Shown here piece after piece: positions 53,720-64,000 of a stretch of DNA of 64,000 nt. Within the stretch, counting starts at the first letter, position 1, and each line of letters starts with the position of its first letter. The notes under the pieces are model-generated. The model did no database searches, had not been told where the DNA came from, and worked only from the letters and a program-made list of their open reading frames with translations. The translations under genes were made by a program, and so were the position numbers. This DNA comes from Paenibacillus beijingensis (GTDB lineage: Bacteria; Bacillota; Bacilli; Paenibacillales; Paenibacillaceae). The stretch lies in assembly GCF_000961095.1 (NCBI RefSeq), contig NZ_CP011058.1:5685968-5749967 (forward strand), in the 5' to 3' direction.

Positions 53720-55378
53720 CTATTGTAAAATTTGATGTATTTTAAGTCCGACATGCAGCATTAACCGTTTTTCGGAATCATGGACACTGCATCCGGTTAA
53801 CTGCTCGATTTTTTGAAGCCGGTATTTCATTGTATTGGCATGTACGAACAGCTTCTCTGCCGTTTCTGCCAGAGCGCAATTATTGGCGAAATATTCCTTT
53901 AATGTCGCTACAAGGTTGGAATTGTTGGTCCAGTCATATTCGACCAGCTTGCCGATCGTCTCCGAATATAAGCCTTCCAGCTCGTTCCAATCCTCCATCT
54001 GACTCAATATACGGTAGATGCCCAAATCTTCGTAATGGATCAAGCCGCTCTCTTCCGTAATCGGCCCGCCTAATCGAATAGCTTTACAGGATTCGGAATA
54101 GCTTCGATGAATGCCTTTCAGCCCGGGATAGAAACGTCCGATTCCGATCGTAATCGACAAATCATCGAATTCTTTAGACAAATGACGCCGAACGGAATTC
54201 GCTACATTTATTATAGCTCCCTTCTGAGGATCGTTCAGATAAAGCAAACCTTCTTTTCCACTCCCATCCTCCCTGGGGTAAAGCACGGCGATTAGTTCTT
54301 TCTGCTCGGTAATAATAACGTTGTGAGTGCTGAGACGAAAAATTTCGGCCACTCTGCGCATCAAAATCCGTTTTCGTTCCTGATACCGCAATGATTCATT
54401 GTCACCGCTTTTGGAAAGGTGAGGACGTTCCCCGCAAGCGATTGTAAACACTTGATAATTTTTGCTTAGGTCCCAGCCGAAATGGTTTCCTTTCATAATC
54501 ATTTCAGCGTTCTCCTGAACTTGTCCAAGCAGCACTTCCGATAAAAAGTCGTCCTTGTAGTTTTGTTCGACATCCGACTTTGTCATTACCTTAAGAAATT
54601 CCATCGCCATTAGCGGCACCGTGCGATCGAGCACATGGAAATCGCTCTCCAGAAACTCCCGCTTCGTTTGCCAGCATGTTACTTCGCCGCATAATTCGTC
54701 GTTCAGCAACAGCGGAGTCACAATGCACGGGGTCATTTGTCCATCCAGCGTCCGCTGCATCCGGATCGTGCGCTTGGCAGATTTCAACTCATTCTTCTGC
54801 GCCCGTGTCAAACGAGCAACATTCCTCCCCTGAAAATATCCTTCAAGGGTTGGAATCTCCGATCCTACCGTAAGGATATTACCTGTCATCTGTTGTACAG
54901 CACTAATCAAAGCAGGTATCCCTTTGCCCCCCATCGCCAGTTCCGTTATCCATTGGAAGAACGATTCCTTCTGTTCTTCTCCGGGGTTGGACTTCCTAAG
55001 CATCAGTTCAATGAGAGGAGACATAATATCCAGATAGGAAACTTCGTTATCGATTTCGATGATGGGAAAATCAAACCGATTCCCCGCTTCCAAGATAGCT
55101 TGCGGAATTTCATCGACATAACGGTGTGTTTTAACCGCCAATGCCGAGCTTCCCACTTCGTGTAGCTGTTCAACCAGACGAGAAATAGCTTCCTCATCTT
55201 CTTTAATAGGGTATAAACTAGTAAGAAGCAGTTCGTTGCCTTTCAACCATCGAATGACATCCGGCACTTCCATAACCGTAATATGATTAATAATTTTTTC
55301 GAGTCCTTTTTCTCCCGCAACGACTTTACATCGGGTTAGTCCACCAATACCCATTGCTTCTCTTACACTAACACCCAT
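53720..55378 (-). CDS. PucR-family transcriptional regulator
   Basis: About 552 residues. The N-terminal PucR domain (residues 1-125; KVVAGEKGLEKIINHITVMEVPD) is followed by a GGDEF-like middle (ITIGIGRFYPGLKGIHRSYSES) and the C-terminal HTH_30 (EYFANNCALAETAEKLFVHANTMKYRLQKIEQLTG). PucR proteins respond to purines or other nitrogen compounds. ATG 55378 is preferred to GTG 55387. It may control the biosynthetic cluster upstream, but this is only proximity. Confidence 0.93.
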   Translation of the reverse strand: MGVSVREAMGIGGLTRCKVVAGEKGLEKIINHITVMEVPDVIRWLKGNELLLTSLYPIKEDEEAISRLVEQLHEVGSSALAVKTHRYVDEIPQAILEAGNRFDFPIIEIDNEVSYLDIMSPLIELMLRKSNPGEEQKESFFQWITELAMGGKGIPALISAVQQMTGNILTVGSEIPTLEGYFQGRNVARLTRAQKNELKSAKRTIRMQRTLDGQMTPCIVTPLLLNDELCGEVTCWQTKREFLESDFHVLDRTVPLMAMEFLKVMTKSDVEQNYKDDFLSEVLLGQVQENAEMIMKGNHFGWDLSKNYQVFTIACGERPHLSKSGDNESLRYQERKRILMRRVAEIFRLSTHNVIITEQKELIAVLYPREDGSGKEGLLYLNDPQKGAIINVANSVRRHLSKEFDDLSITIGIGRFYPGLKGIHRSYSESCKAIRLGGPITEESGLIHYEDLGIYRILSQMEDWNELEGLYSETIGKLVEYDWTNNSNLVATLKEYFANNCALAETAEKLFVHANTMKYRLQKIEQLTGCSVHDSEKRLMLHVGLKIHQILQ

Positions 55379-55642
55379 CCGGCTCACCTTCTTTACAAGT
55401 GCCTACTTGCTACCTTTTCACTATTCAAAACTATTCGATGAAATGTATTGTAATTCCGTAAGCCTGCCTGATCTGAAAAGCTTGCTGATTAGGTTCCTAT
55501 TATCGGATCTTTCACGAGCCTCTCCCTCATTTTAGATGCAGTTTTATTTATCATGACGAGCCTTCAGGGAATAGAGCGCTCCAATAAAAAATAATGTATA
55601 TAATAAATTTATTTGTAATTGAAACTATCCTAAGAGCTGACT

Positions 55643-56689
55643 CTAAGGTTTGTGATTATAATGATCATGATTGTAACTTGAAAGGTCTATATGGTTTTCA
55701 ATCCATCGTATCGCCTCCTCTTCAGATCGTATTACCTTATGCAGCAAGTTTTCCAGCCCGGGATAATCACTCTTTCTTAAAGTCCTCATTTTAGGGTCTT
55801 TATTTTCCGCTATTTTCAATACTTTATTTGCCGCGATTTGCGATGTTTGCGATATGCTTCTATATTTTTCAGCAAGTTGCGCATAGTCGGGGCAAATATC
55901 GGAGTAAGAACGCAGTATATTCGAATAATGCGTCCGAGAATCATAAAATCTTCTAATATTCCAATAGATCTGATTTAATTCTCGTTCTTCCTCAATAACA
56001 ATTGTTTTCAAATAGTGAATGAATTCATAGAAAGCCTCGACACCAATCCTCTTCTCCTCTCCTATTGGCACCCAAACAGGGAATGGTTTCTCTCCCCGAT
56101 TTATTAAAGTATTATTATAAATCGTTTCTAGAATAAATTGTTTTCTGTGCGGCACTTCAAATCGTGATACATCAAAATACGTAAAGTTAAACCATTGATC
56201 TTGATTGCTCGACTCATGCAATGCGGCCAATGAAGCCATTGCTTGAAGGATAATATGGAGACTTACTTCCCCTGCATATTTGTAGTAGTGATCACATATA
56301 TATACTTTATCGCCATGTATTTTAATTATCTCAAAATAATGATTTATATGTTTGTCTTGGTAACATAAGCTGAACGGTAATTCATATACATCTGCGTTGA
56401 CCATTAATGTATGACCACAATTCAGTTTTTCTTCCATATGTTTAACAAGTTCCTGTTGGTCTGAAAACTTGAAATTGTAAGTCAATATCTTTCCACACTT
56501 ATTCAAATGATTGGAAATTTCTCGATATAAATGCGAAAAGACAACCGTATCTTTGTTATTATAGGAGACCATTCCTGCCTGATTCCATAAGAAGTCGACA
56601 GATCCTAGTGCCCTTGTAAGAATTGCATTAACCGTTAGACCGAAGCAATTAAGATCTTTGCGGTAAAAAATATCGAGGTTTTCTACCAT
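55643..56689 (-). CDS. BtrH-like acyltransferase/peptidase-fold protein
   Basis: 348 residues. N-terminal run DLNCFGLTVNAILTRAL with Cys at about 15, then HYFEIIKIHGDKVYICDHYYKYAG (His and Asp of a papain-like triad). This resembles the BtrH N-terminal family (PF14399-type), whose founder moves an acyl group from a carrier protein onto an aminoglycoside in butirosin biosynthesis. Here the partner would be one of the two carrier proteins nearby. AT-rich. It is the only large intact gene of the cluster. Confidence 0.7.
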   Translation of the reverse strand: MVENLDIFYRKDLNCFGLTVNAILTRALGSVDFLWNQAGMVSYNNKDTVVFSHLYREISNHLNKCGKILTYNFKFSDQQELVKHMEEKLNCGHTLMVNADVYELPFSLCYQDKHINHYFEIIKIHGDKVYICDHYYKYAGEVSLHIILQAMASLAALHESSNQDQWFNFTYFDVSRFEVPHRKQFILETIYNNTLINRGEKPFPVWVPIGEEKRIGVEAFYEFIHYLKTIVIEEERELNQIYWNIRRFYDSRTHYSNILRSYSDICPDYAQLAEKYRSISQTSQIAANKVLKIAENKDPKMRTLRKSDYPGLENLLHKVIRSEEEAIRWIENHIDLSSYNHDHYNHKP

Positions 56690-56961
56690 CAGTGAATTCC
56701 TCCTTGGGAGTTGCCAGACTCATGTTAGCCGAATCTTCGGAAAGGTCTGGTTTTTCCTGATTTCAGAAAGTCTTTCCATTTTCACGAGGCATTTTGATTA
56801 CTCCAAACCGTTCTCACCCCTGATTGCTGTATGTATATAATATATTACTATATTACTCAAGTTCTACCAAGTGTCTCCGTTACTTTTCTTGTTGTGCTGT
56901 ATATATGGGTTGAACGTTTTCCGGCACACACCCTTCAAATATTACCCTTTAGAAATTCTAT

Positions 56962-57192
56962 TTAATTGGAGTATTTTTCAACAACAGCTACAATTTTTTT
57001 AATAGATGAAAAGTTATCGGAAATTAACTCCTCATCCGGGAAAATAATATTTAGTTGGGTTTCAAGTTCTACAACAACTCTTATAGTATTCATTGAATCC
57101 ATTCCATACATAACAAGATCATCGTCTTCATCAAATTCATTATTGTTTATTATTTCTTGAACTACTTTAGTTATAATGTCCTTTGTTACCAT
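56962..57192 (-). CDS. Stand-alone acyl/peptidyl carrier protein
   Basis: 76-residue carrier. The phosphopantetheine Ser lies in YGMDSMNTIRVVVELE. Acidic helical protein. ATG after AAAGGGA. It follows the broken BtrH-like gene by 12 bp and should hold an activated amino or acyl group. Confidence 0.87.
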   Translation of the reverse strand: MVTKDIITKVVQEIINNNEFDEDDDLVMYGMDSMNTIRVVVELETQLNIIFPDEELISDNFSSIKKIVAVVEKYSN

Positions 57193-57204
57193 TAGATTAT
57201 CCCT

Positions 57205-58135
57205 TTAAACCGTCAAAGTCATCAAATTTTTTCTGATTTCTAACTCCAAATTTACAACATCATTTATTGTGGACAATACTTTATTCAGTGTACCTTCCTT
57301 TTGAAGCAGAAGATGTTTCATCAGCAAAGCACCAATCAAATTCCATTGTTCTGCTGCTTTACGCAAATCAACTTTTACACTATCAAAATTAATTTTACTC
57401 TTTTTAGACAGATAATCTAAGAGTAAGATAAACTCAGTTCTACCTGATATAACTTTACTAAGTTGATAAATTATTTGAGGTCCATCTTCAAACGAAAATT
57501 TTTTGCTGCTGATATCCGAACAAAATTGTTGCATTCGAGAATATAAAGAATACTCTCCGTATAATCCGCTTGTTAATTCATTCCGAAGTAGATTGCGATT
57601 GTTTGGAATATCGGAGTCCTTCTTTCCATGATATACAATTATTGATTTGCCACCTTGTAGAAATTCCTCAAATGACATACACACATGTTCAATAGCATAA
57701 TAAGGGTCGATTCCCATTATTTTTTTTTTGCCCATGTCTACATCTGTAACGATAAAGTTATGCACTATATCATTTTTTTTCTGTAGTTTTTATCCCATGG
57801 TACCCAATATGCAGAAACTGAAACAATTACGGGATAACCCATTGTTATCGACTCGTTCAAATGAGAAATAATCAATTTTTGCTCACTAAAAAGATACCGG
57901 TTAAAAATCAGACCATGATGCTCTTTGAGTAGATCTAACTTATTATTTTTCCAACAAAACGAATTTTTTATTGAATCTGCACATGACGTGTAAGGAAAAT
58001 CCAAGAGTTTAAAAACATTAACTGATAATCTGAATCAAGCCATTCAGCATAAGTTGCAATGGAATCGTCAAAACAAGAAGGTGCTACGATTCGCTGATCA
58101 ACAAACCGTTCATTTTGCTTAATTTTCATCCGCAT
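57205..58135 (-). pseudogene. Second BtrH-like protein, two frameshifts
   Basis: About 310 codons in three frames. N-terminal part (58135 to about 58000): RIVAPSCFDDSIATYAEW, a Cys-containing BtrH-like start. Middle (to about 57775): GYPVIVSVSAYWVPW. C-terminal part: VHNFIVTDVDMGKKKIMGIDPYYA with the His and Asp expected for the triad. One break is at TGGATTTT near 58000, the other in a run of eight As near 57777. Each needs one base. Same family as the protein at 55643. Confidence 0.72.
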
Positions 58136-58142
58136 AAACTGG

Positions 58143-59954
58143 CTAGTCCCCCGCAATGTTACTTTCTATTACAGACAATAGGTCGCTAACTGTTATTGTT
58201 GAAGAAACTAAATCCTCATAGTCAAATTCGAATCCGAAGTTTAATTCTATTTCTACAAGCAGTTTAATAAAACTGAGTGAATCCACGCCAAAGTACTTGA
58301 TATCTCGATTGATATTGTTTTCATTAAGATCAATAGCAGAAGATGTGATATTACTCAAAATAACTTCAAGCTTTTTTGTATGACGTTTGCAGTCGGATCT
58401 TTTACTGGTTGGTAACTAACAAATGGATCGGGTAATGCTTGCGCATTTACCTTTCCGTTTGGTGTTAAAGGGACGGCATCCAAATAAACAAATTTATTTG
58501 GAATCATGTATTCCGGAAAAGTGGATCTAAGCATTAAGATCAAGGCATCTGACTGAATTTGATCTGCTACTACATAAGCAATTAGCTGTTTGTTTCTACT
58601 AGCATCGGTTTTCATGGTTACAAATGCGTTTTTCACCAGACCACTTTTCAATAATTGATACTCAATTTCTTTTAGTTCAATGCGAAACCCGCGTATTTTA
58701 ACTTGATCATCTTCTCTTCCAAGATACTTAATGTTTCCATCATGCAATTGCATTGCCAAATCACCGGTTCGATAGAGGCGTTGGCCATCGCCATTTGGAT
58801 TTAGTATGAACCTTTCGTTGGTTAATTTGGGGTTATTCAGGTAACCTCGAGCTAATCCTGTTCCAGCAAGAAATATTTCGCCAACTTCTCCATTCTTCAC
58901 TTGGTTGAAATTAGCGTCTAGAATATAGACATTCGTATTATCAATCGGTTTCCCTATACTAACTAGTTTAATTTCTTTATCACGATCAAAAAATAACATG
59001 TTGAACAAACACTGTTTTCTGTTGGACCGTATTCGTTATAAAGAAGTACGTTTGGCAATTTTAGGTAATGTTCTTCAACGAGATGGGGTGTAAAATCCTC
59101 ACCTGCAATAGTGATAAATCTCATATTACTAAGTAGATCGAATTTTTCGCCAAGTAATTCCTGGTAAAAGGACGGTACGGACAAAAATGACTTACTTTCT
59201 CATCTGAAATAAGTTTCTGTAAATATTTAATGTTCAGTCTTTGGTTCTGACTAATAAGAAGAAGTTTAGCACCTGAAAGAAGTGTTGTGAATATATCCTC
59301 AACTGAACTGTCAAATGATATTGACGGAAGCTGTAATACTACGTCTGATGATGACATCTTATAAAATTTTTTCTCCAGGTAATTGTATTAACAATTGCCT
59401 TGTGTTCAATCATTACCCCTTAGGAGTCCCTGTCGAACCAGATGTATAGATAATATAAGCCAGATTATTCGACTGCGAATATATATCTTCGTGTTTTTCC
59501 TGAGGTTGGCTTTCCTTGTAGCTAACTTGTTCATCCAAGAACATAAAACTAATATCAGACTGGAAAAATTTCTGTTCAAGTCCTCTTTGACATAAAATTA
59601 TTCTAGCTTGGCTATCGCTAACCAGATATGACAAGCGATCTTGAGGGTAGTCGGGATCAAGAGGCAGGTATGCCCTCCAGCTTTAAGTATTGCCAATATT
59701 CCAGTAATCATGTCCAATGATCGATAACTCATCAGTCCAACCACACATTCTGGGCCTACACCGCAATGCTTTAGTTTATGAGCAAGTATGTTTGATTTCT
59801 GGTCCAACTCCGAATAAGTGAGCGGTGTCCCTTCATATTGAATTGCAATATTATCGGGCGTAAGCTTCACTTGCTCCATAAACAATTGATGCAATGTATT
59901 AGGGACTGTTTCTTCCAAGATCTTATTACTTTTCTTTGACATTGGAATAGTCAT
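58143..59954 (-). pseudogene. NRPS adenylation-PCP didomain, multiple frameshifts
   Basis: About 600 codons in at least six pieces. Start ATG 59954 after AGGAGG. Core motifs in order: LTYSELDQKSN, IIYTSGSTGTPKG (A3), LYNEYGPTE (A5), RLYRTGDLA (A7), GREDDQVKIRGFRIEL (A8), LTPNGKVN (A10), then the carrier motif FGVDSLSFIKLL. No condensation domain. Frame changes fall near 59650, 59400, 59170, 59000 and 58375; the last, in a run of As, splits the carrier from the adenylation domain. It would activate one amino acid and load it on its own carrier. Non-functional as written. Confidence 0.85.
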
Positions 59955-60003
59955 TGTGAGCCTCCTCATATTTCAACAATAGATGCATACTTTGCGTCAC
60001 CCT

Positions 60004-61081
60004 TTAATTCGTCCTTGTTTGTATCAGAAAACATTCTCTCCCAAAAACTTTTTTTCCAAGTAACTGTGTGACCGTAATCCTTTTGACCATAGGTATAGAG
60101 AAAGCTTGTTTCTTCAAATCAAATTGCTGTAACAAGCCTTCTTCATAACCATCATTGTAGATTTCATTAAGATAAAATAATGTAAAATATACGGCTTCCT
60201 CTAGACCCGTCTTTTTAGAAAATTCGACAGCGACTTTTAACGAGTCATTATTCATAAACTGAAGAATATACTCACGCACATCACAAAATTTGATAAGATT
60301 TAAATCACTGTTTAGAGCAACCCAAGAAGCGTTGCTAGCCTCTTTGTAATGGTGGCAGCACTGATGAATAAAGAAATGAACAGGGTTTAAATAGTGAAAA
60401 CTGGAGGCTGGGTCCTTAATTGATTCATTAATCATGATTTCGACCGGCTCCATTTTTAATTCCAGATCTAAACTGAAAGAGAAATCAATTTGAGTCACTT
60501 GTGCATACTCAGATTGATGCAATTTCAAAAATGGCAGCAGATTATTCATATTTGTTTGCCACAAGATGGCTTTCTCGCGTTTAACAGGAAGAATAGTATT
60601 AGATTTTTTATCATAGTCCCCTTCAACGTAACCAAGTGTCTGCATAATGGATCGAACTCGTTTAACATCACTTCGACGAATTAGACAATCCATATCATTC
60701 ACAGTTCGAATACCATGATTTTTGTACATATGGGGAATTAAGTAGGCACCCTTCAGGGGAACAAATGGAAGGTCTTCTTTCTCAAACGCCTTTGATATTG
60801 TTGTAATTTCATGCAGATACACTTTATTGCGTTCAGCTGTACCTAATTTATGAAAATTAAATACTTGCGCTAGACGAAGAGGTACTTTATATCCATACCC
60901 TCTTGTCTGTAAATTGTACCAGGCCAATGGAAGGACTTTGTTTTTCACCGAGTAACGGAATACCAAATACCAATCGATTCCTGATTCATTAGTTCCTCAT
61001 CTGGATTTCATTACTTTGTGAAAAAGTGAGCCGGCTGAGCAATGTTACCAATTTTTGTTCATTAGATAGGTAAAAACTCAT
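60004..61081 (-). pseudogene. NTP_transf_5-type nucleotidyltransferase, frameshifted
   Basis: About 358 codons. Start at ATG 61081 after AGGAGG, reading MSFYLSNEQKLVTLLSRL. After a frame change near 60985 it continues IDWYLVFRYSVKNKVLPLAWYNL, then FVPLKGAYL and the metal motif RTVNDMDCLIRR, as in the uncharacterised nucleotidyltransferase family PF14907. Members occur in many peptide and antibiotic clusters, role unknown. The long second part is intact. Confidence 0.75.
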
Positions 61082-61092
61082 TTTAATACCTC

Positions 61093-61878
61093 CTAGGATC
61101 CAGTTCCCTTGTATGATCGAATACCTGTAAACCAAAATAAATATGCAATGATAAACATCACTATACCTATAGCCGGTGCCCCTAAATACAAATAGGAACT
61201 GGTTTCATTCTTATTCAGTAGATAGGCTGCCGGATAATAATTCACAAACGCATACGGTATAATAAAAGTAAGCATGAATTAATAGATTTGCTATAGATGG
61301 ATAAAGATAATCGATAAAGTTTCGCACCCCATAAATAACTGCATTCATAACAGAGTTTGACTTAACCGTCCAAAGCTGACTGCTCCAGTCCCAACAAGAA
61401 TGCAGAATGGATGCACGTTGCTCCAAAGATTGCAAGTAAGAAATAAATAACTTTTGTTATCGACCAATTTATTCCAATGTGGGGGGAACAAATAACAAAA
61501 ATAAAAATACCGAGAAATATATGACCTAAAAATCCATGATAGGACTGTTTTAAAATCATATTAAGAAATGGGTTCATAGGTTTAGTTAAGATCAAATCGA
61601 ATGATCCATCACTATCATACTTTCCAATGATCGCATCGGAGTCCAAAAAATCAAGCAAGCGATCCCATATGAGAATAGATTTAAATTGTATAACCATAAG
61701 ATGTCGTAAAATTCCCACCCTTAATTTCTTGAAACTTAAGAAGAACAACCCATAGTCCAAATAATTATAAAGTACGTGAAGATATTGATGCCGATATCCA
61801 TATAAAATGAAAACCTGTATTCCATTTTGATTTCAAGTAAATAATAAAAAAACGAACAATAAGTTTTGCAGTCTGCAT
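61093..61878 (-). pseudogene. ABC-2 family permease, frameshifted (first)
   Basis: Pieces in three frame changes form a six-helix permease of the ABC2_membrane_6 (PF06182) type: MQTAKLIVRFFIIYLKSKW, then DGSFDLILTKPMNPF (family motif), NFIDYLYPSIANLLIHA, and ending LFWFTGIRSYKGTGS. ATG 61878 follows AAGGTGGA and is 1 bp from the upstream permease stop. Breaks near 61800, 61410 and 61260. Confidence 0.75.
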
Positions 61879-61879
61879 T

Positions 61880-62672
61880 TTATCCACCTTGTATGACGAG
61901 TTTTTTTATACCCGCATTCCAAACGATTATTGAAAATGCATATAATCCCACAATCCAAAACCCCTGTTCAATTAAAAATATATAGACTGCTTAATTGAAA
62001 TCTTTCCCAAGTAGATTGATATTGGTACATAAAAATAAGCTTAAAAGGGAAAAAATTTGATATGCGGTCAAGGAAGTGAGGAAAGAACCATATTGGTATC
62101 CAGGCTCCGGCAAATATACGTATTAAATCCTCTAAAAACCTACTAAAATACCAAACTGAAACAATCCAAAATCCAAGAATTCCAAAAATAAATGAAATAA
62201 GGTATTTAATTATAACTGCATTCACTGTTGCAAAAGCAAAAATGAATAAATGAGTCCAATCAGGAATTTGTAAATGAAAGACAAAGAGCCCGATTATTAT
62301 GACTGGAACTAATTCAAAAAGAATACGATAAATATTATCACCTATTACACCACAAAATAAGTACGTTTTGTAACTTATAGGCTTGATCAAGTCAATAGCT
62401 ATTTGTCCACTCTTTATTTTTGAATCAATGTCGTATATTAGATTGTTACTCACAAGAACTGATATTATAGTGCTGATTGTTATATAATTGGTCATATCCC
62501 TAAAGGATATATTCCCTGTGCTGGTTGCAACATCTTTAATAAGCAAAGCTTCCCAGATGTAATATTGAACGAATAAAACAATTATACGGCCAATCAGACC
62601 AAGTAAAAAATTTGTTCGATACTTTAAATTTGTTTGAATTATATTTCTGATATATTCTAAATAAAGCTGCAT
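61880..62672 (-). pseudogene. ABC-2 family permease, frameshifted (second)
   Basis: Same family as its neighbour: LEYIRNIIQTNLKYRTNFLLG, KSGQIAIDLIKPISYKTY (family motif) and six helices. The reading frame is intact to about 62015. Then two single-base losses, one of them in a run of Ts, cut off the last helix, which continues LIEQGFWIVGLYAFSIIVWNAGIKKL to a stop at 61880. ATG 62672 has GGAGG. Confidence 0.78.
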
Positions 62673-62709
62673 GTCCCACCTCCCCATTTACTCCTGAGAA
62701 GATATTTCT

Positions 62710-63681
62710 TCATATATTGCGGATTATTTCCTCAGTCTGGACTTCAATAATTCTTATATCCCTTACGTGAGCAATCTCCATGATCCTAGATATGATTATG
62801 CTAGGATTTACAATAGATTTGTTATAAGTAACTGCCAATTTGTTTGTTTCAAGATCTACAGAGAGAACACCTGGTATTTGCAATTTATTGTAATCAAGAA
62901 CAGGATTAATAGTTTCCACAACAACTACTTCCTGATTTCCAAATCTGTTTTTCATGTGCTTTAAGTCGCTATCAAGCATAATGGTTCCTTTATCGATAAT
63001 AATCACTCTAGAACATAATTTATCGATATCTTGCATGTCATGCGTCGTTAAAATAACTGTTGTTTGTTTGACTAAATTGATTTGTTTTATAAAATTCCTG
63101 ATCTTCTTTGACAACAACATCAAGACCAATGGTTGGTTCATCAAGAAATAATATCTCGGGATTATGCATCAATGAGCAACAGATATCAGCTCTCATTCTT
63201 TGTCCAAGGCTTAATTGTCTCACAGGAATATCTATAAATTCCCCTAAACTCAGTAGATCAAAAAGCATTCCAAATTTTCTTTATAAACCTTATCAGGAAT
63301 TTTATACATGTATTTTAGAAGCTTTAATGTTTCTGATACAGGTATGTCCCACCATAACTGTGTTCTTTGACCAAAAACAACTCCGATATTTCGCGCATGC
63401 TCTTTTCGGTTTTTAAACGGATTTATCCCATTAACCACAATTTTTCCACTACTAGGAACAAGAATCCCTACCATCATTTTTATAGTAGTAGATTTCCCCG
63501 CACCATTTGGCCCTAGAAACCCTATGATTTCCCCCTTATTTATAGTAGTGGAAATGTTGTTAACCGCCTTTTTAATGGTATACTCCCGATTAAAAATGCT
63601 TTTTAATCCCCCCCATTTACCGTGTTGCCGTTTCACTAATCGAAAGTCCCTTGATAAATTTTCAATTACAATCATACTCAT
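62710..63681 (-). pseudogene. ABC transporter ATPase, frameshifted
   Basis: About 323 codons of a DrrA/NatA-type ATPase. Walker A GFLGPNGAGKST, Q-loop VFGQRTQLWW, signature LSLGQRMRADI, Walker B ILFLDEPTIGLD and switch His in LTTHDMQDI are all recognisable but spread over three frames (breaks near 63262 and 63115). It would power the two ABC-2 permeases that follow, to export the cluster product or provide immunity. ATG after GGAGG. Confidence 0.82.
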
Positions 63682-63754
63682 GCTTAATTGCCTCCGCCGC
63701 TAATCAAGCCACTTTTCGTTTTCGATAACTGCTGTGTGAGATTAGAAATTCTCT

Positions 63755-64000
63755 CTATGAATTTATTTTTGCTCCAAATGCATTGCGAAGTATCTTTGTA
63801 CTCGGGTCAACGACTCTAGAATATGGCAGTATTGCTTCACTTCGAATAATTAGTGATAAGGTCATCTCATCAGATGGCAATACTCGATGAAACATGCCTG
63901 CAGGGAAATAATAAACATCCCTTTTTTCATTAGAGTACTCCCCGTTAATTCCAACTCAACATGGTTTCCGTTCCCTTGTTTAACATTATAGGTTTCATGT
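63755..64000 (-). pseudogene. Cupin-like protein, partial and frameshifted
   Basis: The 3' end of a gene that continues beyond the window. Reading VKQGNGNHVELEL, then after a one-base change near 63955, GEYSNEKRDVYYFPAGMFHRVLPSDE and LRNAFGAKINS to the stop at 63755. FPAGMFHRV suggests a JmjC/cupin-type metal-binding fold (His). Upstream gene of the same cluster; function not inferable. Confidence 0.5.

Noticed and set aside
1..64000. CRISPR arrays, rRNA operons, IS elements with DDE transposases
   Set aside because: None seen; the only repeats of note are transposon ends, tRNA pair and operators listed above.

Overview
The window looks like chromosome of a Paenibacillus-type member of the Bacillales. 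Strong GGAGG ribosome sites precede most genes. The Bacillus yqhH/yqhG/yqzE genes are present, together with a group-1 sigma factor, a B12-dependent ribonucleotide reductase, cre-like CcpA sites before sugar ABC operons, PucR and AraC regulators, and two tRNA-Leu(CAG) genes. Most of it is of moderate GC. The stretches 20.0-20.6, 35.7-37.6 and 55.6-64 kb are clearly AT-richer.

Layout. 0-20 kb is metabolic accessory DNA: an MhqR-like MarR regulator; a carbohydrate operon (binding protein, two permeases, GH172, GH32) with a divergent AraC regulator, which fits use of difructose anhydride or fructan; an orphan membrane protein with a duplicated D/H motif; guanine deaminase; a frameshifted sialate O-acetylesterase; a DUF3311/sodium-symporter pair; an SDR with a divergent TetR regulator; and an AraC regulator with a divergent MFS exporter.

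20.4-37.6 kb is interpreted here as one Tn7-like element. It has TGTG...CACA termini, repeated 22-24 bp transposase-site-like motifs (dispersed on the left, packed on the right), and a frameshifted tniQ just inside the right end. The right end lies 27 bp past the stop codon of the ribonucleotide reductase gene. A second right end abuts the left end, as if elements stack at this site. The cargo is all about arsenic: arsR-arsB-arsC-arsI-phosphatase; a MarR gene with vicinal cysteines beside a second arsI set; and ArsN1-type acetyltransferases. Upstream lies an eight-gene set that starts with a previously unlisted 40-residue Cys-containing peptide. This is followed by a SPASM radical SAM enzyme, an ArsM-like methyltransferase, a CxCC (COG0523) GTPase, an FAD enzyme, an OPT-family transporter, an aquaporin and a Pit-type transporter. 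A Fur-box-like palindrome lies before the peptide gene. I read this as a candidate RiPP pathway tied to arsenic or metal chemistry, and it is the most novel system in the window.

37.6-48.9 kb is core-like: nrdJ with a 376-residue LAGLIDADG intein, yqhH-yqhG, yqzE, an amidase, a YibQ-type deacetylase and a SigA-type sigma factor. 48.9-53.6 kb is bounded by two identical tRNA-Leu genes. It holds an alpha/beta hydrolase and a sugar ABC operon in which a deletion has fused a permease gene to the tail of an AraC-type regulator gene.

53.7-64 kb holds a PucR regulator and an AT-rich biosynthetic cluster on the minus strand: a cupin-like fragment, an ABC ATPase, two ABC-2 permeases, a nucleotidyltransferase, an NRPS A-PCP didomain, two BtrH-like proteins and a free carrier protein. 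Most of its large genes are split by single-base frameshifts, so this cluster is either decaying or poorly sequenced.
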